The notes beneath the pieces are model-generated. The model saw nothing but the letters and a program-made list of their open reading frames with translations. It searched no databases and was not told the origin of the DNA. Both the position numbers and the translations under genes were made by a program. Positions 51,392 through 60,980 of a stretch of 64,000 nt of DNA are shown here, one piece after another. The stretch spans positions 3,299,501-3,363,500 of the forward strand of contig NZ_CP109017.1 of NCBI RefSeq assembly GCF_036226765.1. The letters are read 5' to 3'. The number at the start of each line of letters is the position of its first letter. The stretch's first letter is position 1. This DNA comes from Streptomyces sp. NBC_00670 (GTDB lineage: Bacteria > Actinomycetota > Actinomycetes > Streptomycetales > Streptomycetaceae).

Positions 51392-52537
51392 TCAGCTCAG
51401 GGTCTTCGCCGAGGCCGCGTCGTAGGGGGCCAGTTCGTCGAAGCGGCCGGCCAGCACCTTCGCCGCCCACTCGGGGTCCTGGAGCAGCGCGCGGCCGACG
51501 GCGACGAGGTCGAACTCGTCGCGCTCCAGACGGTCGAGGAGTTCGTCGATGTTCCGGACGGTCGCGCCCTCGCCGTTGAAGAGGGAGCCGATGAAGTCGC
51601 CGTCGAGGCCGACCGAGCCGACGGTGATGGCCGGGCGGCCGGTGAGCTTCTTCGACCAGCCCGCGAGGTTGAGGTCCGAGCCGTCGAACTCGGGCAGCCA
51701 GTAGCGCCGGGTGGAGGCGTGGAAGGCGTCCACCCCGGCCTCGGCGAGTGGCGTGAGGATCGCCTCCAGTTCCTGGGGCGTCCCGGCGAGCCGCGCGTCG
51801 TAATTGCCGGTCTTCCACTGCGAGTAGCGGAGGATCACCGGGAACTCCGGCGACACCCGCGCGCGCACCGCCTCGACGATCTCCGCCACGAACCGCGTAC
51901 GGGCGACCGGGTCGCCGCCGTAGGCGTCGCTGCGGCGGTTGGTGGCGGCCCAGAGGAACTGGTCGAGGAGGTAGCCGTGGGCGCCGTGCAGCTCGACGCC
52001 GTCGAAGCCGATGCGCTCCGCGGCGGCGGCCGCGTCGGCGAACGCGCCGATGACGTCGTCCACGTCCTGTCGGGTCATCGCCCGGCCGGTGGCCTCCTCC
52101 TCGCCGACACGCAGACCGGAGGGGCCGACGGCGGGAGCGTCGGGGAAGGGCGCCTGGCCCTGCTCGCGGACCATGCCGACGTGCCAGAGCTGCGGCACGA
52201 TCGTGCCGCCCGCCGCGTGCACCGCCTCGGCGACCTTCGCCCAGCCCGCGAGCTGCTCCTCGCCGTGGAACCGGGGGATGCGGTCGCTGATCCCGGCCGA
52301 GGCGTGGCCGACGTAGGTGCCCTCGGTGACGATCAGCCCGACGCCCGCGGCGGCCCGGCGTGCGTAGTACGAGAGCACGTCCTCGCCGGGGACACCGCCC
52401 GGGGAGAACGAGCGGGTCATCGGCGCCATGGCGATGCGGTTGGGGACGGTCAGTCCGTTCAGGGCGACGGGCCGGGAGAGGATCCGCGCGACGCGAGCGG
52501 CGGACTCGGACGTGGCGGCGGAGGCGGGGGCGGTCAT
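51392..52537 (-). CDS. NADH:flavin oxidoreductase, Old Yellow Enzyme family
   Basis: A 381-residue FMN-dependent ene-reductase. OYE marks: LNGLTVPNRIAMAPMTRSFSPGGVP at the FMN end, IVTEGTYVGHASAG, IVPQLWHVG, the substrate-binding His/His-Asn pattern in FDGVELHGAHGYLLDQFLWAATNRRSDAYGG, and AITVGSVGLDGD. It belongs to the shorter, thermophilic-like or classical bacterial class; the natural enone substrate is unknown. ATG 52537 has GAGGAGC 8 bases upstream. An inverted repeat (52584-52598) lies 47 bases upstream of the start. Downstream convergent with the hypothetical gene at 50791. Confidence 0.94.
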   Translation of the reverse strand: MTAPASAATSESAARVARILSRPVALNGLTVPNRIAMAPMTRSFSPGGVPGEDVLSYYARRAAAGVGLIVTEGTYVGHASAGISDRIPRFHGEEQLAGWAKVAEAVHAAGGTIVPQLWHVGMVREQGQAPFPDAPAVGPSGLRVGEEEATGRAMTRQDVDDVIGAFADAAAAAERIGFDGVELHGAHGYLLDQFLWAATNRRSDAYGGDPVARTRFVAEIVEAVRARVSPEFPVILRYSQWKTGNYDARLAGTPQELEAILTPLAEAGVDAFHASTRRYWLPEFDGSDLNLAGWSKKLTGRPAITVGSVGLDGDFIGSLFNGEGATVRNIDELLDRLERDEFDLVAVGRALLQDPEWAAKVLAGRFDELAPYDAASAKTLS

Positions 52538-52583
52538 CGAAGGGGCTCCTCGGGGGCATGGGAGAACCGGTCAGTATGTGCAC

Positions 52584-52598
52584 GCGCATGTAATGCGC
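52584..52598. promoter_or_regulatory. candidate operator of the OYE gene
   Basis: GCGCATGTAATGCGC is a perfect inverted repeat (6-3-6), with a partial extension outward (TGTGCAC to the left, ACAC to the right), in the promoter region of the Old Yellow Enzyme gene. TetR-like repressors commonly control such genes; none is next to it. Confidence 0.6.
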
Positions 52599-52696
52599 AC
52601 ACGAGGGTCAATGCGCGGGCGCCGTCCCGGCATTCCCACCGGCCCCGTGACGGTGACCGGGGCCATCCCCGACTCCGCCGGCTCCGGACACGCCGA

Positions 52697-52730
52697 AGGG
52701 CGGCGCCCCCCGTACGGGGAGCGCCGCCCT
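52697..52730 (-). terminator. hairpin terminator of groEL2
   Basis: AGGGCGGCGC (52697-52706) pairs with GCGCCGCCCT (52721-52730); the loop itself contains CCCCGTACGGGG. It is the main secondary structure downstream of the groEL2 stop at 52793. Confidence 0.85.
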
Positions 52731-52792
52731 CGACGCGTTTCGGACGTGTCCGATCCTCGGTGGGCCCGGTGGGTGGCCGGGCCCTGTGAGGA

Positions 52793-54520
<1,728 letters not shown>

Positions 54521-54539
54521 TCACCGACCCGGTCCTTCG

Positions 54540-54566
54540 TTGTCACTCTCACCGTGTGAGTGCTAA
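54540..54566. promoter_or_regulatory. CIRCE element 1 of groEL2
   Basis: TTGTCACTC-N9-GAGTGCTAA matches the HrcA-binding consensus TTAGCACTC-N9-GAGTGCTAA with two mismatches in the left half-site. It is the groEL2-proximal of two tandem elements. Confidence 0.9.
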
Positions 54567-54575
54567 CGCCAATGA

Positions 54576-54602
54576 TTAGCACTCACCCCCCGAGAGTGCA
54601 AG
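54576..54602. promoter_or_regulatory. CIRCE element 2 of groEL2
   Basis: TTAGCACTC-N9-GAGTGCAAG: a perfect left half-site and two mismatches in the right one. The two elements are nine bases apart, and their facing halves GAGTGCTAA and TTAGCACTC form a further palindrome across the gap. Confidence 0.9.
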
Positions 54603-54628
54603 CGCCACCCCGTCGGACCCGGACAGAC

Positions 54629-54670
54629 CGAAGGGCCCGCGGGCACCCGACGGTGCCCACGAGCCCTTCG
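54629..54670 (-). terminator. terminator between the csp gene and groEL2
   Basis: CGAAGGGC (54629-54636) pairs with GCCCTTCG (54663-54670), with an inner GGGCACC/GGTGCCC stem, giving one long hairpin. It begins 31 bases beyond the csp stop and 27 bases before the CIRCE elements. Confidence 0.85.
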
Positions 54671-54700
54671 TTCACGTCGAACTTTCAGTCGGCGCGCGCG

Positions 54701-54904
54701 TCAGCCGGCAACGCGGACCATGTCCGCCTGCGGCCCCTTCTGACCCTGCGAGATCTCGAACTCGACCCGCTGGCCCTCTTCCAGAGTGCGGTAACCGTCC
54801 ATCTGGATCGCGCTGTAGTGGACGAACACATCCGCACCACCGTCGACCGCGATGAAGCCGTACCCCTTCTCCGCGTTGAACCACTTGACGGTGCCCTGAG
54901 CCAT
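54701..54904 (-). CDS. cold-shock protein, 67 aa
   Basis: A classical short CspA-type protein: [20 protein letters not shown] with RNP1 (KGYGFIAVD) and RNP2 (DVFVHYSAI), ending [12 protein letters not shown]. It binds single-stranded RNA or DNA. ATG 54904 follows AGGGGAG. The corresponding S. coelicolor gene next to groEL2 is known (from memory) as scoF4-type. A long, structure-rich upstream region (54905-55259) fits a cold-shock leader. Confidence 0.96.
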   Translation of the reverse strand: MAQGTVKWFNAEKGYGFIAVDGGADVFVHYSAIQMDGYRTLEEGQRVEFEISQGQKGPQADMVRVAG

Positions 54905-55259
54905 GCCCAACTCCCCTATTACTGGCCCTTGCACGGACCCGCACTTCGCGGACCCGGGTCAGACCTCACCCCCCAACGGTTGGGGGCGTGCGCCGGAACG
55001 CGTCGACCGCGGCTGAATGTATCTGTCCAACTGCCGTCTGCAACAGGTCAGTCGGACGAGAAATCTGGGCACGACGGGTCGGGAATATACGGAGAATTCC
55101 CCGGAATTCAGGGCAAGTCGGGCCGCACAAAAGGAGCAATAGTCGCAAAAGGTCCGCACACTTTGGCTACTTCTTGTCGGAAGCGCGGCAGGATCCCCCT
55201 GCCCCGGTCACAGAAATCCGGGGCGCGTTCCCCAACTGTACCGTGCTCAACCATGCAGA
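54905..55259 (-). promoter_or_regulatory. long structured 5' region of the cold-shock gene
   Basis: There is no gene in this stretch. It holds a hairpin with 8-bp arms CCCCCAAC/GTTGGGGG (54970-54986) and a 7-2-7 inverted repeat GAATTCC-CC-GGAATTC (55094-55109), and is richer in A and T around 55080-55170 than anything nearby. A promoter with TATATT read on the minus strand lies near 55083-55088. A long leader with several folds is what is expected for a temperature-controlled csp mRNA. Confidence 0.5.
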
Positions 55260-55294
55260 ATTGCCCCCTCCGTTTCTCTCACGGAGGGGGCAAT
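55260..55294 (-). terminator. strong hairpin terminator after moaD-like gene
   Basis: A perfect 14-bp stem (ATTGCCCCCTCCGT at 55260-55273, its complement at 55281-55294) with a 7-base loop. It separates the thrC-moaD transcript from the cold-shock leader; it may work in both directions. Confidence 0.93.
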
Positions 55295-55358
55295 CCGATG
55301 AACACACGGTGATCGACATTACCGAAGGTAACGTCAGCCGCTCGACCGCGGGAACCGC

Positions 55359-55634
55359 TCAGCCGCCGGCCACCGCCGGAATGATCGACACGCCCGCACC
55401 CTCCGGCGTCGCCGTGTCGAGCCCCTGCTCGAAGCGGACGTCGTCGTCGTTGACGTACACGTTGACGAAGCGGCGCAGCTTGCCCTGGTCGTCCAGGACC
55501 CGGGCGGCGATCCCGGTGTGGTTCTTCTCCAGGTCCGCGATGACCTCGCCGAGGGTCGCGCCCTCGGCGCCGACCTCGGCCTTGCCGCCGGTGTAGGTGC
55601 GCAGGATGGTGGGGATGCGAACGGTGACGCTCAT
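55359..55634 (-). CDS. MoaD/ThiS-family sulfur-carrier protein
   Basis: A 91-residue ubiquitin-fold protein ending in the Gly-Gly needed for C-terminal adenylation and thiocarboxylation (IIPAVAGG). The internal sequence (RIPTILRTYTGGKAEVGAEGATLGEVIADLEKNHTGIAARVLDDQGKLRRFVNVYVNDDDVRFEQGLDT) follows the CysO-like branch of actinobacteria. It is encoded directly behind thrC, a conserved pairing. In mycobacteria CysO delivers sulfur for cysteine synthesis; whether this one does so is an inference. ATG 55634 with GAGG upstream. Confidence 0.94.
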   Translation of the reverse strand: MSVTVRIPTILRTYTGGKAEVGAEGATLGEVIADLEKNHTGIAARVLDDQGKLRRFVNVYVNDDDVRFEQGLDTATPEGAGVSIIPAVAGG

Positions 55635-55663
55635 GGGGGTGATGACCTCCGGTCGGATGCGAG

Positions 55664-55680
55664 GCGCCCCGTAGGGGCGC
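55664..55680 (-). terminator. short hairpin between thrC and moaD-like gene
   Basis: GCGCCCC (55664-55670), GTA, GGGGCGC (55674-55680). It lies 30 bases upstream of the moaD-like start and 32 bases beyond the thrC stop; it may reduce read-through or stabilise the thrC mRNA. Confidence 0.5.
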
Positions 55681-55711
55681 GGTGGGGGAAAGCGGGGCGC
55701 GAGCCGGCCGG

Positions 55712-57013
55712 CTACGCGAGCCCCGCCTCCCGGAAGGAGTCCAGGGACGGCCGGATCGTCGCGGTGAGCCCCGTACCCGCCACCGCGTCCAGCGTCTTGA
55801 GGCCGTCCCCCGTGTTGAGGACGACGGTCGTCAGCGACGGGTCGAGCACACCGGCCTCGATCAGCTTCCGCGTGACGCCGACCGTCACACCGCCGGCGGT
55901 CTCCGCGAAGATGCCCTCGGTCCGCGCCAGCAGCCGGATCGCGTCGACGATTTCCTCGTCGTTGACGTCCTCCACCGCCCCGCCCGTGCGGCGCGCGATG
56001 TCCAGGACGTAGGGGCCGTCGGCCGGGTTGCCGATCGCCAGCGACTTGGCGATGGTGTCCGGCTTCTGCGGCCGTACGACGTCGTGGCCCGCCTTGAACG
56101 CGGTCGACACCGGCGAACAGCCCTCGGCCTGGGCGCCGAAGATCTTGTACGGCTTGTCCTCGACCAGCCCGAGCTGGATCAGTTCCCGCAGCCCCTTGTC
56201 GATCTTCGTCAGCTGGGAGCCGGAGGCGATCGGCACCACGAGCTGGTCGGGCAGCCGCCAGCCGAGCTGCTCGCAGATCTCGTACGCCAGCGTCTTGGAG
56301 CCCTCGGCGTAGTACGGCCGCAGGTTGACGTTGACGAAGCCCCAGCCCTCGCCGGCCGGGTCGCCGATCAGCTCGGAGCAGAAACGGTTCACGTCGTCGT
56401 AGTTGCCCTCGATGCCGACGAGCTCGCCGCCGTAGACGGCCGCCATGACGACCTTGCCCTGCTCCAGGTCGTGCGGGATGAACACGCAGGAGCGGAAGCC
56501 GGCCCGGGCGGCGGCGGCGCCCACCGCGCCGGCCAGGTTGCCGGTGGAGGAGCAGGACAGGGTGGTGAAGCCGAAGGCGCGGGCGGCCTCGATGGCCTGG
56601 GCGACGACACGGTCCTTGAAGGAGTGCGTCGGGTTGCCGGAGTCGTCCTTGACGTACAGCCCGCCGGTGACGCCGAGCTCACGGGCGAGGTTGTCGGCCT
56701 TGACGAGCTTGGTCCAGCCGGGGTTGATGTTCGGCTTCGTCGCCACGTCGGCCGGGACGGGCAGCAGCGGGGCGTACCGCCAGATGTTCGCGGGGCCGGA
56801 CTCGATCTTCCGGCGCAGTTCCTCGGTGTCGTGCGCCGAGAAGTCGTACGCGATCTCCAGCGGCCCGAAACACTCCTCGCAGGCGAAGACCGGTCCGAGC
56901 GGCACGCGGTGGCCGCATTCGCGGCAGGAGAGCGCGGCGGCGGGGCCGAGATCGACGGAACCGGCGCCGGAGGGGGTGGAGTCGGTGGATTCTGCGACAG
57001 TCTGCACAGCCAT
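55712..57013 (-). CDS. thrC: threonine synthase
   Basis: A 433-residue PLP enzyme converting O-phosphohomoserine to threonine. N-terminal Cys cluster (SCRECGHRVPLGPVFACEECFGPLE) looks like a zinc-ribbon, which many actinobacterial ThrC carry. PLP Lys in SGNPTHSFKDRVVAQA, phosphate loop SCSSTGNLAGAVGAAAARAG, and PIASGSQLTKIDKG. ATG 57013. It heads a two-gene transcript with the moaD-like gene. The 311-base divergent gap to the glycosyltransferase has an inverted repeat CTCACG/CGTGAG (57030-57052) next to the thrC start. Confidence 0.97.
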   Translation of the reverse strand: MAVQTVAESTDSTPSGAGSVDLGPAAALSCRECGHRVPLGPVFACEECFGPLEIAYDFSAHDTEELRRKIESGPANIWRYAPLLPVPADVATKPNINPGWTKLVKADNLARELGVTGGLYVKDDSGNPTHSFKDRVVAQAIEAARAFGFTTLSCSSTGNLAGAVGAAAARAGFRSCVFIPHDLEQGKVVMAAVYGGELVGIEGNYDDVNRFCSELIGDPAGEGWGFVNVNLRPYYAEGSKTLAYEICEQLGWRLPDQLVVPIASGSQLTKIDKGLRELIQLGLVEDKPYKIFGAQAEGCSPVSTAFKAGHDVVRPQKPDTIAKSLAIGNPADGPYVLDIARRTGGAVEDVNDEEIVDAIRLLARTEGIFAETAGGVTVGVTRKLIEAGVLDPSLTTVVLNTGDGLKTLDAVAGTGLTATIRPSLDSFREAGLA

Positions 57014-57324
57014 GTGAGGCGAGGCCCTTTCTCCTCATCTTCCTCACGACGCATCTCGCCGTGAGACGGATTTGGCACCTTCCCTAGCCGGGAGCCTCGC
57101 GAAGTGATCGACGATGATCAGCGATTACGAGACCGGCTGGAGGGTTGCCGGGGCTTCATCGGGCCGTGTCCCTCTGCCCCTCTGGATGAGCGGTATTCGG
57201 TTGTGACGTCGGCGACCCCCGGCATGCGGCGGTCATCGGCGTTGTTCAAGACTGTAACCGAAGGCCAGGACACTTGAGAGAGTCGTCCGTACCGCGAGAT
57301 GGATCACAAAAGGAGCCACCGACC
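57014..57324. promoter_or_regulatory. divergent promoter region thrC / gpgS
   Basis: No gene is seen. Near the thrC start lies the inverted repeat CTCACG...CGTGAG (about 57030-57053), a candidate attenuator or operator. A GATCATCG-type near-palindrome is at 57107-57123. At the right end, AAAGGAG (57308-57314) is the ribosome-binding site of the glycosyltransferase. Confidence 0.5.
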
Positions 57325-58269
57325 GTGCTGCAGGAAGTCGAGCATTGGCTGAGCGCACGCTCATGGTCCGTGGCAGACCGCCCGTTGCACCAGGTCATGG
57401 CCGCCAAGCGGGCCACGGGCCAGTCGGTGAGCGTGGTGCTCCCCGCGCTCGACGAGGAGGCGACCGTCGGCGAGATCGTCGCCGCGATCCACCGCGACCT
57501 GGTCCGGCAGGTGCCGCTCGTCGACGAGATCGTGGTCGTCGACTCCGGCTCCACCGACCGCACCGCCGAGGTGGCCGCGGCGGCGGGCGCGCGGGTGGTG
57601 CACCGCGACGCGATCCTGCCGCGCATCCCGGCCCTCCCCGGCAAGGGCGAGGTGCTGTGGCGCTCGCTGCTGGTCACCCGCGGCGACGTCGTCTGCTTCG
57701 TCGACGCCGATCTGCGCGAGTTCTCCTCCGACTTCGTCACCGGCATCGTCGGACCGCTGCTGACCGACCCCGAGGTGCAGCTGGTCAAGGCGATGTACGA
57801 CCGTCCGCTGGCCGGCGCCGCCGGGCAGGGCGGCCGGGTCACCGAGCTGATGGCCCGCCCGCTGCTGAACATGCACTGGCCGCTGCTGGCCGGCTTCGTC
57901 CAGCCGCTCGGCGGCGAGTACGCGGCCCGCCGCTCACTGCTCGAACAGCTCCCGTTCCCGGTCGGCTACGGCGTCGAGCTCGGCATGCTGGTGGACGCGC
58001 TGCACACGGTCGGCCTCGACGCGCTCGCCCAGGTCGACGTCGGCGTGCGCCGCCACCGGCACCAGGACGGCCAGGCGCTGGGGCGCATGGCCGCGGCGAT
58101 CTACCGCACCGCCCAGCTCCGCCTGGCCCGCGGCCACCTGCTGCGGCCGACCCTCACCCAGTTCGAACGCGGCCCGAACGGCTTCGAGCCGCGCACGCAT
58201 CCGGTGGACACGGAGGAGCGTCCCCCGATGACCCAGATCGCGGAGTACGCGGACCGGAGGGTGGCGTGA
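57325..58269 (+). CDS. gpgS: glucosyl-3-phosphoglycerate synthase-like glycosyltransferase
   Basis: A 314-residue GT81-type glycosyltransferase transferring glucose from a nucleotide sugar to 3-phosphoglycerate, the first step of glucosylglycerate synthesis. Seen: VSVVLPALDEEATVGEIVAAI, DEIVVVDSGSTDRT, the D-x-D-like CFVDADLREFSSDF, MARPLLNMHWPLLAGFVQPLGGEYAARRSLLEQLPFPVGYGVELGMLVD and RRHRHQDGQALGRMA. GTG 57325 with AAAGGAG is preferred. It stands before otsA, suggesting linked compatible-solute synthesis. The mycobacterial enzyme is of similar length (324). Confidence 0.9.
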   Translation: MLQEVEHWLSARSWSVADRPLHQVMAAKRATGQSVSVVLPALDEEATVGEIVAAIHRDLVRQVPLVDEIVVVDSGSTDRTAEVAAAAGARVVHRDAILPRIPALPGKGEVLWRSLLVTRGDVVCFVDADLREFSSDFVTGIVGPLLTDPEVQLVKAMYDRPLAGAAGQGGRVTELMARPLLNMHWPLLAGFVQPLGGEYAARRSLLEQLPFPVGYGVELGMLVDALHTVGLDALAQVDVGVRRHRHQDGQALGRMAAAIYRTAQLRLARGHLLRPTLTQFERGPNGFEPRTHPVDTEERPPMTQIAEYADRRVA

Positions 58270-58328
58270 GGCGCACTGTGCTGCCCGTCCACGTTTGAGG
58301 GTTTCGGGGCCGGGCTAGGTTCAGGCGT

Positions 58329-59717
58329 ATGGCTTCCACGTTCGGTGCTGCTCAGGTCCTGGTCGCTTCCAACCGGGGACCCGTCTCCTACACGGTGCGG
58401 GAGGACGGCTCGCTGCACGCCAAACGGGGCGGTGGCGGACTGGTCTCCGGGCTCTCGGCCATCGGGCCGGACGCGGGCGCGCTGTGGGTCTGCTCGGCGC
58501 TGAGCGACGGCGACCGCGAGGCCGTGCGGCGCGGGGTCGGCGAGGACGGCGTACGGATGCTGGACGTCCCGGCCGACGTGCACGCGGACGCGTACAACGG
58601 CATCGCCAACTCCGTGCTCTGGTTCGTCCACCACATGCTGTACCAGACCCCGCTCGAGCCGGTGTTCGACCAGGAGTTCCGGCGCCAGTGGGCCTCCTAC
58701 GAGGCCTACAACCGCGCCTTCGCCGAGGCGCTGGCCGAGGAGGCGGCCGAGGGCGCGGCCGTGATGGTCCAGGACTACCACCTGACCCTGGTCCCGGGGA
58801 TGCTCCGGGAGCTCCGCCCCGATCTGCGGATCGCGCACTTCTCGCACACCCCGTGGGCGCCGGTCGACTACTTCCGGCTGCTCCCGGACGACATCGCCGA
58901 GCAGGTGCTGCGCGGCATGCTCGGCGCCGACCGGCTCGGCTTCCTGACCCACCGCTGGGCCGACGCGTTCACCGCGTGCGCGGACGCGCTCGTCGGCGGG
59001 CTCGGCTCCACGCGGATCGGCGTGCACGGCCTCGGCGCCGACGCCGACTTCCTGCGCGCGCGCTCGCACGAGGCCGACGTGGACGAGCGGATGGCGGTGC
59101 TGCGCGAGGAGATCGGCCCGGAGCGGAAGACGATCGTCCGGGTCGACCGGACGGAACTGTCGAAGAACATCGTGCGCGGACTCCTCGCCTACGAGCAGCT
59201 GCTCGCCTCCCGCCCGGAGTGGCGCGAGCGGGTGGTCCACGTGGCGTTCGCCTACCCCTCCCGCCAGGACCTCGCGGTGTACCGGGAGTACACCGAGGAG
59301 GTGCGGCGGGTGGCCGAGTCGGTCAACGCGCGCTACGGGACGGACGGGTGGACACCGGTGCTGCTGCACGTCGAAGACGACTTCGCCCGGTCGCTCGCGG
59401 CGTACCGGCTGGCCGACGTCGCCCTGGTCAACCCCGTACGGGACGGCATGAACCTGGTCGCCAAGGAGGTACCGCTCGTCTCCGACGAGGGGTGCGCGCT
59501 GGTGCTGTCGCGGGAGGCGGGGGCGTACGAGGAGCTGGGCGAGGACGCGGTGGTGGTGAACCCGTACGACGTCGTCGCGACGGCGGAGGCGTTGCACGAG
59601 GCACTGTCCATGCCGGTGGGTGAACGCGCCGAACGCGCGAAGCGCCTCGCGGCGGCGGGCACGGCCCTGCCTCCGTCGCGCTGGTTCCTGGAGCAGCTTC
59701 ACGCGCTGGAGAGCTGA
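58329..59717 (+). CDS. otsA: alpha,alpha-trehalose-phosphate synthase
   Basis: A 462-residue GT20 enzyme making trehalose-6-phosphate from UDP- or ADP/GDP-glucose and glucose-6-phosphate. Marks: LVASNRGPVSYTVREDG at the N-terminus, RGGGGLVSGL, VQDYHLTLVPGMLRELRPDLRIAHFSHTPWA, VEDDFARSLAAYRLADVALVNPVRDGMNLVAKE, and SREAGAYEELGEDAVVVNPYD. The ATG 58329 lies about 9 bases behind TAGGTT, so it may be leaderless. It is convergent with otsB across a repeat-filled gap, so the two genes of the trehalose pathway are adjacent but not in one operon. Confidence 0.97.
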   Translation: MASTFGAAQVLVASNRGPVSYTVREDGSLHAKRGGGGLVSGLSAIGPDAGALWVCSALSDGDREAVRRGVGEDGVRMLDVPADVHADAYNGIANSVLWFVHHMLYQTPLEPVFDQEFRRQWASYEAYNRAFAEALAEEAAEGAAVMVQDYHLTLVPGMLRELRPDLRIAHFSHTPWAPVDYFRLLPDDIAEQVLRGMLGADRLGFLTHRWADAFTACADALVGGLGSTRIGVHGLGADADFLRARSHEADVDERMAVLREEIGPERKTIVRVDRTELSKNIVRGLLAYEQLLASRPEWRERVVHVAFAYPSRQDLAVYREYTEEVRRVAESVNARYGTDGWTPVLLHVEDDFARSLAAYRLADVALVNPVRDGMNLVAKEVPLVSDEGCALVLSREAGAYEELGEDAVVVNPYDVVATAEALHEALSMPVGERAERAKRLAAAGTALPPSRWFLEQLHALES

Positions 59718-59732
59718 ACGCCCGGGGGGTGA

Positions 59733-59919
59733 CCGGGGGGTTTCCTCGCCTCCGCCGCCCCTTCCCATTCCCGTCCCTCCGGGGGCAAGCCCCCGGACCC
59801 CCAAAAGATTGCGCAGTTCCCCGCGCCCCTGATCAGGGGCGCGGGGAACTGCGCACGGGGTCCAAGGGGCGGAGCCCCTTGAGGGACGGGAAGGGTAGGG
59901 GCGGCGGGGGCGAAAGAAA
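59733..59919. repeat. dispersed composite repeat, copy 7: symmetric form between otsA and otsB
   Basis: The 207-base gap between the otsA and otsB stop codons carries, in order, a reversed GCCTCCGCCGCCCC block, a GGGGGC-AAGC-CCCCGG hairpin, the palindrome (arms 59811-59830 and 59835-59854), the GGGGCGGAGCCCC hairpin (59866-59878) and a forward GGGTAGGGGCGGCGGGGGCG block (59893 onward). Each outer block faces the stop codon next to it, so the element is nearly mirror-symmetric. Confidence 0.92.
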
Positions 59920-59924
59920 TTCGC

Positions 59925-60839
59925 CTAGCCCAGCCGCGCCGCCAGCGCCCGCAGCAGCCGTACGACGCCCGCCGGGCCGTCGGCCACGACATCCGCCCGC
60001 TTCGCCAGCTCCGCCACCTCCTCGCTGCCACTGCACACCAGCACCCCCGGCACCCCCTCCCCCCGCAACCCCTCCACCGCCGCGAAGGCGGGCAGGTCAC
60101 CCAGGTCGTCCCCCGCGTACAGCACCGCCCCCGCACCCACCTCCCGCACGTACTCCGACAGCGCCACCCCCTTGTCCATCCCCGGCGGCCGCAGCTCGAG
60201 CACCATCCGCCCCGGCTCGACGATCAGCCCGTGCCGGGCCGCGAGCTCGGACAGCGGCACGCGCAGCGCCTCGAACGCGGCCTGCGGATCGGCCGCCCGG
60301 CGCGTGTGGACCGCGACGGCCCGGCCGCCCTTCTCCTCCACCCAGGTCCCGCGCCACGCCCCGACCCCGTCGAGCACCCCCGGCAGCTCGGCCCGCACGG
60401 CGGCGACCCCGGGGTGCGGCGCCGGCGCGCTGACCGTGCCGGTCACCGCGTCCCACCGCTCGGCGCCGTAGTGCCCGAGCACCACCAGGTGTTCGAGCCC
60501 GGCGACCCCGGCGAACCCCCCGTGGCGGACGGCGACACCCGCCGGGCGCCCGGTGACGACGGCCACCGAGGCCACCTTCGGCGCGAGCGCGGCGAGCGCG
60601 GGCACCGCGTCGGGGTGCGCCCGGGCCTGCTCGGGGTCGGCGACGATCGGGGCGAGCGTCCCGTCGAAGTCGAAGGCGAGGACCGCCCGGCCGGGACGGG
60701 CGAGGATCGCCTCCAGCCCCTCGCGCCCGGCCTCGGTCGCGGGGGTCGGAACCGTCGGAACGGTCGGCTCGGTCGGATCGGCGTCACCCGTGCGGTGCGA
60801 CGCGTCCCCGGGGTCCATGGAGTCCGTGTGGCTGCCCAT
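59925..60839 (-). CDS. otsB: trehalose-phosphatase
   Basis: A 304-residue HAD-type phosphatase that removes phosphate from trehalose-6-phosphate. Motif I VLAFDFDGTLAPIVADPE (nucleophile Asp about residue 56), motif II SVAVVTGRPAGVA, and motif IV VLYAGDDLGDLPAFAAV; LRPPGMDKGVALSEYV holds the motif III Lys. The first 35 residues are a Thr/Pro-rich lead that could be shorter if translation starts at ATG 60818. It is convergent with otsA. Both together make the OtsAB trehalose route, used in stress and spores. Confidence 0.96.
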   Translation of the reverse strand: MGSHTDSMDPGDASHRTGDADPTEPTVPTVPTPATEAGREGLEAILARPGRAVLAFDFDGTLAPIVADPEQARAHPDAVPALAALAPKVASVAVVTGRPAGVAVRHGGFAGVAGLEHLVVLGHYGAERWDAVTGTVSAPAPHPGVAAVRAELPGVLDGVGAWRGTWVEEKGGRAVAVHTRRAADPQAAFEALRVPLSELAARHGLIVEPGRMVLELRPPGMDKGVALSEYVREVGAGAVLYAGDDLGDLPAFAAVEGLRGEGVPGVLVCSGSEEVAELAKRADVVADGPAGVVRLLRALAARLG

Positions 60840-60980
60840 GTCTTCGACACTATCCGCGCAGGCCCGCTCGTACGCCTGAGCCGCCCGTACCCGCCTGAGC
60901 CGCCCGCACGGCTGGGCCGCCCGTACACCTGAGCCGTACGCCCGGCCCGACCGCGCCGGGCCGCCGACCGCTCCGCCCGC

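Noticed and set aside
59811..59854. Palindrome considered as a simple intrinsic terminator of otsA/otsB.
   Set aside because: The same palindrome with identical loops and flanks occurs at other places, including one with arms 28 bases apart, so it is part of a repeat family, though it may still terminate transcription.
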